DNA of 64,000 nucleotides from Verrucomicrobia bacterium LW23 (GTDB lineage Bacteria; Verrucomicrobiota; Verrucomicrobiia; Methylacidiphilales; UBA1321): assembly GCA_003054695.1 (NCBI GenBank), contig QAZA01000025.1:186001-250000 (forward strand), read 5' to 3'. The notes under the pieces were generated by a model. That model did no database searches. It saw only the letters and a program-made list of their open reading frames with translations, and was not told the DNA's origin. Numbering within the stretch: position 1 is the first letter of the stretch; each line of letters begins with the position of its first letter. Positions 9,011 through 18,364 of the stretch are shown piece after piece. The translations under genes and the position numbers were made by a program.

Positions 9011-10396
9011 ATGGGCAACTCCACTTCGACAGATCCCGCACTGATGGCCAAGATTGTGGCTCTGTGCAAGTCGCGCGGCTTTATTTTCCAGTCGTCGGAG
9101 ATCTACGGGGGCCTCAATGGTGCGTGGGATTACGGCCCGCTGGGCGCCGAGCTGAAGCGTAACCTTAAGGATTACTGGTGGAAGTGCATGACGCAGTACC
9201 GCGACGACATCGTGGGCATGGACGGCTCCATCCTGATGAACCGCGCCGTGTGGCGCGCCTCTGGCCACGAGGGCACGTTCTCCGACCCGATGGTGGACTG
9301 CAAGGCGTGTAAAAGCCGCTTCCGCGCGGATCAGATCGACCCGCTGCCCGATGGCTCGCGCCAGACCAAATGCCCCAGCTGCGGCGGCGAGCTGACGGAG
9401 CCGCGCGAGTTTAACCTGATGTTCAAGACCTACGTCGGCCCCGTGGAGAACGACAGCGGCGTGACCTACCTGCGCCCGGAGACCGCCCAGGCCATGTTTG
9501 TGCAGTTTAAAAACGTGCTGGAAGCCTCGCGCAAAAAGCTGCCGTTTGGCATCGCGCAAATCGGCAAGGCGTTCCGCAACGAGATTAACCCGCGCAACTT
9601 CACCTTCCGCTCGCGCGAATTCGAGCAGATGGAAGTGGAGTTTTTCGTCAAGCCGGACACCGGCTTTGAGTGGCTGGACAAGTGGCTGGAAGCCCGCCTG
9701 AGCTGGTACGAGGCCATCGGCATTCCGCGCAGCAAAATCCACGTGCTGACGGTGCCCGACGCCGACCGCGCGTTTTACTCCAAGGGCACGTACGACCTGG
9801 AATACGAGTTCCCCTTCGGCATTCAGGAGCTGGAGGGCATTGCCTACCGCACGGACTACGACCTCACGCAGCATCAAAACGCCAGCGGCAAATCGCTGGA
9901 GTACTTTGACGAGGAGACTCAGCAAAAGTACATCCCCCACGTGGTGGAGCCCAGCGCGGGCGTGGACCGCACCGTGCTTGCCCTGATTTGCGAAGCCTAT
10001 GCGGAAGAAGAACTTACAGACGCCAAGGGCAACAAGGACGTGCGCAACGTCATGCGTTTTGTGCCCCGCATGGCGCCCATCAAGGTGGCCGTGCTGCCGC
10101 TGCTGAAGAACAAGCCCGTGCTGGTGGAGAAGGCGCGCGAGGTCCAGGCCCTGCTGCGCCCCGTGTGCACTACCTTCTACGACGAAGCCGGCGCCATCGG
10201 CCGCCGCTACCGCCGCCAGGACGAAGTCGGCACCCCCTGGTGCGTCACCATCGACTTCGAAACGCTGGAAGGCGTAAAGGACGGCCCCCTGGCCGGCCAG
10301 ACCGACACCGTAACCCTGCGCCATCGCGACAGCATGGCCCAGGAACGCATCGCCATCGCCGACCTCCCCCGCTACGTGCGGGAGGCGCTGGCGTAG
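9011..10396 (+). CDS. glyQS: Glycyl-tRNA synthetase, single-chain (dimeric) type
   Basis: A 461-residue class II aminoacyl-tRNA synthetase charging tRNA-Gly. The ATG at 9011 is chosen because the conserved N-terminus (KSRGFIFQSSEIYGGLNGAWDYGPLG) begins just after it; the frame is open upstream but without family similarity. A four-cysteine zinc-binding-like insert (CKACKSRF...CPSCGG) and the class II motifs (YLRPETAQAMFVQFKNV, FRNEINPRNFTFRSREFEQMEVEFF, VVEPSAGVDRTVLALICEAY) are visible. A C-terminal anticodon-binding domain follows. This is the alpha2 type found in Bacteroidetes, Verrucomicrobia, Firmicutes and eukaryotes, not the alpha2beta2 type of most proteobacteria. Confidence 0.95.
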   Translation: MGNSTSTDPALMAKIVALCKSRGFIFQSSEIYGGLNGAWDYGPLGAELKRNLKDYWWKCMTQYRDDIVGMDGSILMNRAVWRASGHEGTFSDPMVDCKACKSRFRADQIDPLPDGSRQTKCPSCGGELTEPREFNLMFKTYVGPVENDSGVTYLRPETAQAMFVQFKNVLEASRKKLPFGIAQIGKAFRNEINPRNFTFRSREFEQMEVEFFVKPDTGFEWLDKWLEARLSWYEAIGIPRSKIHVLTVPDADRAFYSKGTYDLEYEFPFGIQELEGIAYRTDYDLTQHQNASGKSLEYFDEETQQKYIPHVVEPSAGVDRTVLALICEAYAEEELTDAKGNKDVRNVMRFVPRMAPIKVAVLPLLKNKPVLVEKAREVQALLRPVCTTFYDEAGAIGRRYRRQDEVGTPWCVTIDFETLEGVKDGPLAGQTDTVTLRHRDSMAQERIAIADLPRYVREALA

Positions 10397-10426
10397 GCGG
10401 CGAGAGGCGGGGCGCTGTCGCAGGGC

Positions 10427-10457
10427 GCCACCCGATTCCCGGGCGGAATCGGGTGGC
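10427..10457. terminator. Bidirectional hairpin between convergent genes
   Basis: GCCACCCGATTCC (10427-10439) pairs perfectly with GGAATCGGGTGGC (10445-10457), with a five-base loop. It lies in the 74-base gap between the convergent glycyl-tRNA synthetase and phosphoglucomutase genes, so it likely ends both transcripts. Confidence 0.65.
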
Positions 10458-10470
10458 GGCTCCCCAGGCT

Positions 10471-12405
10471 TTACGCGCCGGCTACGGGCGGCGCCACGCG
10501 CACTTTCACGTCGGCCTGCACTTCGTCCCACCACTGGTCCAGGGCGGCGCGGACGGTCACCTTCGTGGCGGCGAGGTCGCCGGTGCCGGGGGCGGTGGCG
10601 AAGAAGTAGAACTTGATCTTGGGCTCGGTGCCGCTGCCGCGCACGGCCATGCGGCTGCCGCTTTGCAGGTGAAAGATCAGCATGGTTTCCTTGGGGATGG
10701 CTTTGCCGTCCACATCCACAAAGTCTTGCAGGCCAAAGTCTTCCACGTTTACCACCTTTTCGCCGATAAATGTGGCAGGCGGGGTGCTGCGGTAGCTGGC
10801 CAGCAGGGTTTTGATCTGTGCCGCGCCGGCGGCGCCTTCGAAGGTGAGGGTGCCCAGTTTTTCCGTGTAGAAGCCGAATTTCGCGTAGATTTCGTCCAGG
10901 TACTCCGTCAGCGTTTTGCCGTTAACATGCGCCCAGGCAAGCACTTCCGCAAACATCAGGCTGGCTGCGTTGGCGTCCTTGTCGCGAACGTAATCGGCGC
11001 CGCTGTAGCCGTAGCTTTCCTCGCCGCCAAAGACGAAGAAGGTCCCGCGCTCCAGCTGCGCGGCGCGGCGGGTTTCGTAGGGCTGGGCGTCGTAGTTCTC
11101 CAGGCCGGTGGCTACTTCGTAGTCGCGCAGTTTCTCGCCGATGTATTTGAAGCCTGTGAGCGTGTTGATGATTTTGATGCCGAAATGCTCCGCAATGCGC
11201 GCCTGTAAGTCGGTGGTGACGAACGTCTTGATGAGGGTGGCGCGGCTCTTGTTGGCGTCCGTAATGACGCCTTTGGCAAAGAAGCGCTCCGTGCGGTAGT
11301 AGGCGATGATCGAGCCGATCATGTTGCCGGTGAGAAGCACCATTTTGCCGGAGCGATCGCGCACGGCGACGCCCATGCGGTCCGCGTCGGGGTCCGTGGC
11401 GATAACCGCGCTGGCGTTCTCGGCGTCGGCCTGCTCGATGGCGAGCTTAAGCGCCTCGGCGTTCTCCGGGTTGGGCGATTGCACCGTGGGGAAGCGGCCG
11501 TCCGCGGCGCGTTGCGCTTCCACGACGCTGTAGTTAAAGCCAAACTTGTCGAACAGCGTGGGCACGATGCGGATGCCGGTACCGTGGATGGGCGTAAACA
11601 CCAGCTTAAGGTCCGCCTTGGCCTTCGCAATGGCTTCGGGCTCAAGCACCAGCGTGCTGACGGCGTCTGCGTAGGCGGCGTCGGCATCGGCACCCAGGAT
11701 GATCGTCTCCGGCACAGCGCCGGTGGGTGGAGGAAGGGGCTGCTCGGCAATCTTGTTGACCTCCGCAATAACGCCGGAGGCAAAGGGCTCCACCAGCTGG
11801 CCGCCGTCGGCCCAGTAGGCTTTGAAGCCGTTGTCGTGCGGGGGGTTATGGCTGGCGGTGATGACCACGCCGGCCTTAGCCTTAAGCCAGCGCACCGTGT
11901 AGGAGAGCTGCGGCGTAGAGCGCTCGCCATCAAAGAGATAGGGCTGAATGCCCAGCTCCGCCACGGCCGTGGCCACCACGCGCGCCAGGTCGGGGGAGAA
12001 ATGGCGTGTGTCGTGCGCCACGACGACGGAGATGTCCTGCGGGTAGGTGAGTTTGAGGTACTGCCCCAGCCCCTGCGCCGCGCGGCGGATGTTGGCGAAA
12101 TTGAGCATGTTGCTACCCGTTGCCGCGTGCTCCGGCCGGCCCAGCGGCTGCGGCGCGCCCTTCTCCACCTGCGTAACAACGCGCCCCAAGGTGCGGCCGC
12201 GGATGCCGCCGGTGCCAAACGCCAGGCTTTTGTAGAAGCGGTCGTTCAGCTCCGTCCAGGCGGCGCCGGCAATCAGCTCGTCAATGCTGGCGCGCGCCCA
12301 GTCCGCCGTGGCGGGGGAATCGTAGACGGCGGCGATGTTTTCGACAGTGGAGGGGAGTAAAGCCCCGGCCGGCACGGCGGCCAGCTTCTCGGCGATAGAT
12401 GTCAT
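10471..12405 (-). CDS. Phosphoglucomutase/phosphomannomutase family protein
   Basis: A 644-residue cytoplasmic alpha-D-phosphohexomutase, interconverting hexose 1- and 6-phosphates. The catalytic serine loop is TASHNPPHDNGFKAYW, the metal-binding loop DPDADRMGV, the sugar-binding loop GEESYGYSG, and the phosphate-binding loop GSGTEPKIKFYF in domain 4. The ATG at 12405 is chosen over a TTG at 12450 because it directly precedes MTSIAEKLAAVPAG, the usual start of such proteins. It is longer than the ~460-residue ManB/GlmM type and nearer to the phosphoglucomutase/phosphopentomutase group (~570-600). Substrate preference is not certain. Confidence 0.88.
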   Translation of the reverse strand: MTSIAEKLAAVPAGALLPSTVENIAAVYDSPATADWARASIDELIAGAAWTELNDRFYKSLAFGTGGIRGRTLGRVVTQVEKGAPQPLGRPEHAATGSNMLNFANIRRAAQGLGQYLKLTYPQDISVVVAHDTRHFSPDLARVVATAVAELGIQPYLFDGERSTPQLSYTVRWLKAKAGVVITASHNPPHDNGFKAYWADGGQLVEPFASGVIAEVNKIAEQPLPPPTGAVPETIILGADADAAYADAVSTLVLEPEAIAKAKADLKLVFTPIHGTGIRIVPTLFDKFGFNYSVVEAQRAADGRFPTVQSPNPENAEALKLAIEQADAENASAVIATDPDADRMGVAVRDRSGKMVLLTGNMIGSIIAYYRTERFFAKGVITDANKSRATLIKTFVTTDLQARIAEHFGIKIINTLTGFKYIGEKLRDYEVATGLENYDAQPYETRRAAQLERGTFFVFGGEESYGYSGADYVRDKDANAASLMFAEVLAWAHVNGKTLTEYLDEIYAKFGFYTEKLGTLTFEGAAGAAQIKTLLASYRSTPPATFIGEKVVNVEDFGLQDFVDVDGKAIPKETMLIFHLQSGSRMAVRGSGTEPKIKFYFFATAPGTGDLAATKVTVRAALDQWWDEVQADVKVRVAPPVAGA

Positions 12406-12965
12406 AGGGATGGATGAATCGGTAGCGGAATCAGAAGCAAAGGCGGACAAGATCTCAGGTACTAAAAGCCATTGCGAGGGAATGCGGAAGCAAAAAAGCG
12501 GCGACTTTGGCGCCCTTTGCAGGGCCAGGTGGTGCCGACAGGCGAGGTATCCCCCTCGCAGCGCGATGCTCTAGGCTTTCGCGCCGGTGGCGCTCCAGAA
12601 GCAGCCGTTTCTAAGTTGGGGAAAAGGGGGAGGGGAAATGAAGGTTGATTGTTGAGGATGGATCCCCTCTGGCGAACCTTTCCGTCCTTCGCGATGTTAT
12701 CTGTAGATCCTTTATGCCCTTACGCCCAAGGCAGATAATATCGCCAGGGACGGAAAGTTTCGCCAAGGGGGATACGGAAAAGTAGACGTGTCGAAAAGTC
12801 GCAAGTGATGGATGCGCAGTTGTTTGTATGGCAAAGGCGGGCTCGGCTGGCGACATCGAGATCCACCTGATGCAAAGTTTCTGAAGATTTTTCTTGTGCC
12901 GCGACGCGTTCTGCCCCATATTGCACATCCCAAGGCGAAACACCCTTGGAAGTCTCCACAATGAC
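12406..12965. other. Intergenic region, nothing recognised
   Basis: 560 bases between the phosphoglucomutase start and the initiator tRNA. It should hold promoters for both, but I see no gene, repeat or strong hairpin. An open frame on the minus strand runs through it into the tRNA, and its last part is only the tRNA read backwards. Confidence 0.5.
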
Positions 12966-13042
<77 letters not shown>

Positions 13043-13080
13043 CTTATTGCAGAGCAAGTCGCTGTTATTCAGCAAGAGAA

Positions 13081-13112
13081 CGCCTCAGGCAACACCTGAG
13101 GCGTTTTTCTTT
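13081..13112 (+). terminator. Intrinsic terminator after tRNA-fMet
   Basis: CGCCTCAGG (13081-13089) pairs with CCTGAGGCG (13095-13103), followed by a T-rich run (TTTTTCTTTT). Classic rho-independent terminator. Confidence 0.88.
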
Positions 13113-13714
13113 TGGGGCGGACGGAAGGTACGAAGTTAGCTCCCTGATGGATTGCGCGTGCTGAGCTGCCAGTTGACGACGATGCGCGGGCAAGCATTGG
13201 TGTGGGGAGACCAGGCGGCGGTTTCGCGGCGGAGCGCTTCTGGAGTGCTTATTCATTTTCCGGCATTGCTGGTGCTGAGGAGTCAGCCGCTTGGTGTGGT
13301 TGTTTTTTGATGAAACAAGCAGCCATGGCTTCGCAGGAGGCACATCACCAAGCGGTGTGGGTGGAGTATTGCCAAGTAGACAGCCTTTAGAACTGATTAT
13401 CTTTACGATAAATGTTTTATTCGATAACAGAAAATATCGTTTATTACAAGAAGGACGCTAATGTTTGTTTGTTTAGAACTCAATAATTTGAGGAAGTTCC
13501 TCACTCGAGAGACATGGAGGGCATTTCCGCCGAATAGGGGTAACTGGTTAAACATCCCTTTTAGATTGCCCGGCTACAGTGGCAATTATGATAACATTGC
13601 AGGTACTATTCTCTCTTAATATCTATTCATTAAAAGTCAATAATGTAACTTCAACGGGACGTGCATTGATTTCCCGCGTGTTTTAGTCAACCAGCTAACT
13701 ACACAGCGGTTTTT
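13113..13714. other. Intergenic region upstream of the large exoprotein gene
   Basis: About 600 bases, AT-rich from about 13390 on, with no supported gene. It presumably holds the promoter of the exoprotein gene at 13715. Short open frames here have no recognisable content. Confidence 0.5.
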
Positions 13715-16700
13715 ATGTTTACAATCTATTTCCGGCAGCTTCGTGGTTCTTGTCTCTCCCGGGCGGTCTGGTGTCTTATCGGTGCCGTTGCTATTGTCGT
13801 TCAGTTTGGATCCAGGATGGCGGCTAATCCTTCTGGTGGCAGTGTTGTGGCTGGGTCTGCAGATATAACCAGCTCAGGCGGCCGGGTTACTGTTAAGCAG
13901 GGGAGTGATCGAGCGATTGTGAACTGGAAAGATTTCTCCGTGGGGCGCAGTGAAGAGGTCAGCTTTGTTCAGCCGTCGTCTCGTTCCGCCGTTCTGAATC
14001 GTGTGACTGGCAGCAGCATGTCGCGGCTGGATGGTACACTGAATGCGAATGGCAGCGTCTATCTTATCAATCGCAACGGTATCGTGATTGGTAAAACGGG
14101 CCGGATCAACGCAGCCGGTTTTACGGCGAGTACCAGCGATGTGGACAATGCGCAGTTTATGCGTGGTGGCAGCCTCAACTTCAGAGGCAGGTCGGACGCT
14201 TCTGTTGTCAATTACGGCAAAATCAGGGCTATCGACGGCGATGTAAGTCTGATTGCGCGGCGGGTGGAGAACCACGGTAAAATCTCGGCGAAACGTGGTC
14301 AGGTGAATCTGGCGGGAGCCACAGAAGTCCTGCTCAAGCCTCAGGGCAGCGGCGGCCAGATGGTTTACATCCAGGGGAAAAGCGATTCGGGCTCGGTTTA
14401 TAACTCGGGTTCCATTCGCGCCACAGCGGTTGAGCTTCGAGCCGCTGGGGGGAATGAGTACGCCTTGGCTGTCAACAACTCCGGCATTATTCGCGCAACC
14501 GCTATCGACAGAAGTGGCGGGCGCATTGTTCTTCGAGCGGAACGGGGATCCGTTCGAAACTCGGGCAGCCTGATCGCCAGGGCTGATCGTCCCGGCCGGA
14601 ATGGGGGCGACATTGTCGTAACCGGCGAGCACGTGCTTCTTACCTCCACGTCAAAAATCGATGCGAGCGGAATGCGCGGCCAGGGGGGGCGGATCAGAAT
14701 AGGCGGAGGTTTCCAGGGCAAGGATTCTTCGGTCTCTAACTCCCGCACTATTACGGTGGAAGCCGGAGCTGAGTTGCGTGCTGAGGGAGGAACCCGGGGA
14801 GGTACGGTCATCGTCTGGAGCGATGGCAACACCAGATTTGCAGGTAACATCCGGGCAGGCGCCTCTGCGCCGAATGGCGGCGGATTTGTTGAGGTAAGCG
14901 GCAAAAGCCTTCTTGAGTTCTGGGGAAATGTGGATACCGGCGGGGGGACCTTGCTGTTGGATCCCGCGAGCATCACGATCAGCACGGATCCCACGTCGGG
15001 AACGCTTGACACAGGTACGGACCCGATTGTTTCGACGATCGACTCTGTCCTTAACGTCGGGGACCTGGTCAACCTGATGCTGGTGAACAATGTTACCCTC
15101 CAGGCAACCGACTTTATCACCGTCGCCACGGCCATTACGTCGACATCCAATAACAACCTGACTTTGGATACGACAACACTGAATCTGCTGGCGCCCATCC
15201 AGCTTGGCTCCGGCACTCTCTCGGGCACTGCCACTGTAGCGAACGTAAGCGGCACGGGCCTTATCCAGAACGCGGTGCATGCGACGTCGACAGTAACGGC
15301 GCCCACAGTAAACGTGGCGGCAGGGACTTATCATGAGCACGATATCGTGATCAATAAGGCCCTCACCCTCAGCGGTGCGGGCAGCGCGAACACTGTGGTT
15401 AATGCGGATCAGGCAGGACGAGTTTTCCGCGTCACCTCTTCGGGGGCTGGAACGGTAATGATTGATGGAATGACGATAACCGGGGGCCTTGCCACCGTAA
15501 CAAGTGTGGGTGTCGCGAATCCACGGGCAGCCGCGGGAGGAGGCATTCTCCTTCACAACGGCGCCAGACTTGTCGTGAGCAATTCAGTCCTCACAGACAA
15601 CGAAGCTCGGGGAACTCCTACAGCAACAGCCCATGCCTTCGCCAGCGGAGGAGCCATCTACGTGGTTGCAGGTGGAAATCTGACAATTGAGAACTCCCAG
15701 ATTACCGGAAACCGGGCTACGTCCTCCAGCACCGTTACCATCGCCGGTAACACAAACTCCTTTGCCTTCGGTGGAGGCATCTACATCGCAAACGGCATTG
15801 CGTCGTCCAGGCTCACGATCTCCGGCAATACTGACATTTCGGGAAACAGCGCGACGGCGGACAGCAGCGCTTCGGCGAACACGGCAAACTCGGTTGCACA
15901 GGGCGGAGGTATCTACCTGGCTGGGGCGGGGATTTTCAACCTGGGTGGATCAAGCATTACTGGTAACTCCGCGGTGGCAAGGAGTTCTGCTTCACCCAGC
16001 ACTGTAGCTACCGCGGAGGGCGGAGGTGTTTACGCGACAGGCGCCGGTACGCTGACCCTTCCCGGAACGCTTGTCAGCAACAACCTGGCTTCCGCGACGA
16101 GCAATGGCACCGGCGTATCCTCCAATGTGAAGGCGAATGTCCATGGAGGCGGCCTGTTCTTTTCGAATGGCAACTACACGATCAGCAACGGCACACAGGT
16201 TAATGGAAATACGGCGACGGCGCGAGCGACGCCGGGCGACGCTTCTGACGCTTACGCTGAATCTTTTGGAGGAGGGCTTTACGCTTTCAACGCTGCAAGG
16301 CTCCAGATCACCGATTCGGAAATCAATACGAATACGGCCGGCGCAACCTCAACATCGGTCTTCGGCCAGACCACGACCACCTACGCGGAAGGAGGCGGCC
16401 TCTATATCCAGAGTGCGGCCGCCGGCACATACTCCATCACTGGCTCTCGCATCTATGGAAACTCCGCAACCGCCGGCAGCTCAAATTCGGCTTCCACCCC
16501 GGTAGATGTCTCCAGTCTGGCAAATGCTTACGGCGGGGGCCTTTATTTCTTCAACGGCGGCACTCTTACAGTATCGAACACCGAAATTGCGGACAACCGC
16601 TCTCATGCGACTGCTTCCGTCGCTACTGGTGATGCGACTACGGATTCCACTGCAAGGGCGGAGGCCTTTGGCGGCGGCGTTTATCTTCAGAACGGCACGT

Positions 16701-18328
16701 TTGTAATATCGTCATCCTCCCTGTACCGCAATGGTGGCGCCGCTGTCAGCAGCAACGGTTCCTCGAATCCCCTGAACGTATCTGAGAATCTGATGATCGG
16801 TGGAGGGCTGGCGGTCGGAACGCTCGACGCCACCCAATCGGTTACGCTTGAGAATGTAACGCTGAACCAGAACGCCGGGCAATACGGCGGTGGCGTCGCA
16901 TGGTTTGGCGATCTGGGGAGCGTTTCTCTCAACAGCGTTACGGTTGCTGGAAACTCGGCGTCCATTCACGGAGGAGGAATCTACCGAGGGAACCCATCTG
17001 GAGCAGCCACAACAGGCGATTTCACGGTTGCGAACTCCATTGTTGCTACAAATGCAAGCGCGACATTTACGGACGGGCCTGACGCTTCCGGCCGGTTCAC
17101 GGATGGAGGCTTCAATCTGATCGGCATTACGGACGGGGCTACAGGTTTTGGCAGCGGCGCGACTCCAAGCGACTCGGCGCTTTTGGGAACTTCCGCCGCT
17201 CCGGTCGATCCGAAACTTACTCCGCTGGGGATGAACGGTGGTACCACCCGCACAATGGCGTTGCAGGCGGGCAGCCCGGCTCTTGACGCGGGCTTTACAA
17301 GCCTTCTTTCCGACCAGCGCGGTATCGCCCGGCCGCAAGGTTCTCAGGCCGATATCGGGGCGATTGAGTCGACGGGGATCCTGTACACGCTGACTTACCT
17401 GGCAACCAGCGGAAGCAATCAGCAGGCCACGCTGGGGCAAGCCTTTGCCCTGCCACTGGTGGTGACGCTTACCGCAGACTTCGGGTTTGACGTAACGGGA
17501 ACGCCCATTTCTCTGCTTGTACCTCTTTCAGGGCCGACTGCTTCGGGCATACTGACACAAACGGTTGATTCGACGGGAATCGCCACATTTTTCCTTACTG
17601 CCGAGGGGGCTGCAGGAACGTTCAACGTGGGGATTTCCGGTGTAAGTCCCTCTCCTCTAACAACATTTTCACTGGAGAATCTGGCCATTCCCCTTTTTAT
17701 TACGCCCGACTTCATTACAAAAACCGTCGGCCAGGCGGATCCGGCGCTCACGTTTACGGTTACGCCGGGCTTGTATGGCAGCGACACGCTTACGGGCATT
17801 CTGGCCGGCAGCCTCTCGCGCACAGCGGGTGAAGGGGCGGGTCTTTACGACATTCTTCAAAACACCCTTGCTCTGCGGTCGTCCGCACTCTCTCGCTACA
17901 CGCTCGCTTTCGCTTCGGGGGCAAACCACTTCAGGATAATGAGTTCTCCGGTGACTCCGCCTCCGGTAACTCCTCCTCCTGACGGAACTCCGGCTGGCCC
18001 CGGCGTGCCCGCACCTGCGGCGTCTGAGTCGCCCGCTAACTCCCCGGATGGGCCGCCCGGGGCTGTGGATTCCACTCCCGGCCCTGCGACCGCTCGAACC
18101 CGGCCCGATTCGCCGAGGATTACGGAATTCAATGCCACACGTGGACGTAACGATACGGAGGATCCACGCCTGCGCAAAAAAGCTGTGCACACGCCCAAAG
18201 TAACCTACGTCGTGCGCCCGTATGTCGTGTCCGAAGACACAGTCCACCACGATTCCAGCTTTAAAGCATTTGCGGACCAGGAAATTCGTACATCTTCCGG
18301 TCGGGGAAAGCCTCGGTCGAAGCGGTAA
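13715..18328 (+). CDS. Large secreted two-partner-secretion-type (FHA-like) beta-solenoid protein
   Basis: A 1537-residue exoprotein. After a long signal region (about residues 1-38) comes a filamentous-haemagglutinin/TPS secretion domain: ITSSGGRVTVKQGSDRAIVNWKDFSVG, VLNRVTGSSMSRLDGTLNANG and VYLINRNGIVIGKTGRINA are the expected carbohydrate-dependent haemagglutination motifs. The middle (about 600-1150) is a right-handed parallel beta-helix with repeated GGGIY/GGGLY and SGNSATA turns. It ends with Ig-like/MBG-type beta domains and a Pro-rich basic tail. No TpsB transporter gene lies in the window. The next gene begins 36 bases later, so the two are probably co-transcribed. Role in adhesion or surface structure is inferred from the family. 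Confidence 0.82.
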   Translation: MFTIYFRQLRGSCLSRAVWCLIGAVAIVVQFGSRMAANPSGGSVVAGSADITSSGGRVTVKQGSDRAIVNWKDFSVGRSEEVSFVQPSSRSAVLNRVTGSSMSRLDGTLNANGSVYLINRNGIVIGKTGRINAAGFTASTSDVDNAQFMRGGSLNFRGRSDASVVNYGKIRAIDGDVSLIARRVENHGKISAKRGQVNLAGATEVLLKPQGSGGQMVYIQGKSDSGSVYNSGSIRATAVELRAAGGNEYALAVNNSGIIRATAIDRSGGRIVLRAERGSVRNSGSLIARADRPGRNGGDIVVTGEHVLLTSTSKIDASGMRGQGGRIRIGGGFQGKDSSVSNSRTITVEAGAELRAEGGTRGGTVIVWSDGNTRFAGNIRAGASAPNGGGFVEVSGKSLLEFWGNVDTGGGTLLLDPASITISTDPTSGTLDTGTDPIVSTIDSVLNVGDLVNLMLVNNVTLQATDFITVATAITSTSNNNLTLDTTTLNLLAPIQLGSGTLSGTATVANVSGTGLIQNAVHATSTVTAPTVNVAAGTYHEHDIVINKALTLSGAGSANTVVNADQAGRVFRVTSSGAGTVMIDGMTITGGLATVTSVGVANPRAAAGGGILLHNGARLVVSNSVLTDNEARGTPTATAHAFASGGAIYVVAGGNLTIENSQITGNRATSSSTVTIAGNTNSFAFGGGIYIANGIASSRLTISGNTDISGNSATADSSASANTANSVAQGGGIYLAGAGIFNLGGSSITGNSAVARSSASPSTVATAEGGGVYATGAGTLTLPGTLVSNNLASATSNGTGVSSNVKANVHGGGLFFSNGNYTISNGTQVNGNTATARATPGDASDAYAESFGGGLYAFNAARLQITDSEINTNTAGATSTSVFGQTTTTYAEGGGLYIQSAAAGTYSITGSRIYGNSATAGSSNSASTPVDVSSLANAYGGGLYFFNGGTLTVSNTEIADNRSHATASVATGDATTDSTARAEAFGGGVYLQNGTFVISSSSLYRNGGAAVSSNGSSNPLNVSENLMIGGGLAVGTLDATQSVTLENVTLNQNAGQYGGGVAWFGDLGSVSLNSVTVAGNSASIHGGGIYRGNPSGAATTGDFTVANSIVATNASATFTDGPDASGRFTDGGFNLIGITDGATGFGSGATPSDSALLGTSAAPVDPKLTPLGMNGGTTRTMALQAGSPALDAGFTSLLSDQRGIARPQGSQADIGAIESTGILYTLTYLATSGSNQQATLGQAFALPLVVTLTADFGFDVTGTPISLLVPLSGPTASGILTQTVDSTGIATFFLTAEGAAGTFNVGISGVSPSPLTTFSLENLAIPLFITPDFITKTVGQADPALTFTVTPGLYGSDTLTGILAGSLSRTAGEGAGLYDILQNTLALRSSALSRYTLAFASGANHFRIMSSPVTPPPVTPPPDGTPAGPGVPAPAASESPANSPDGPPGAVDSTPGPATARTRPDSPRITEFNATRGRNDTEDPRLRKKAVHTPKVTYVVRPYVVSEDTVHHDSSFKAFADQEIRTSSGRGKPRSKR

Positions 18329-18364
18329 ACGCCCATGTGCCAGACACCAACTCCACAAACAACA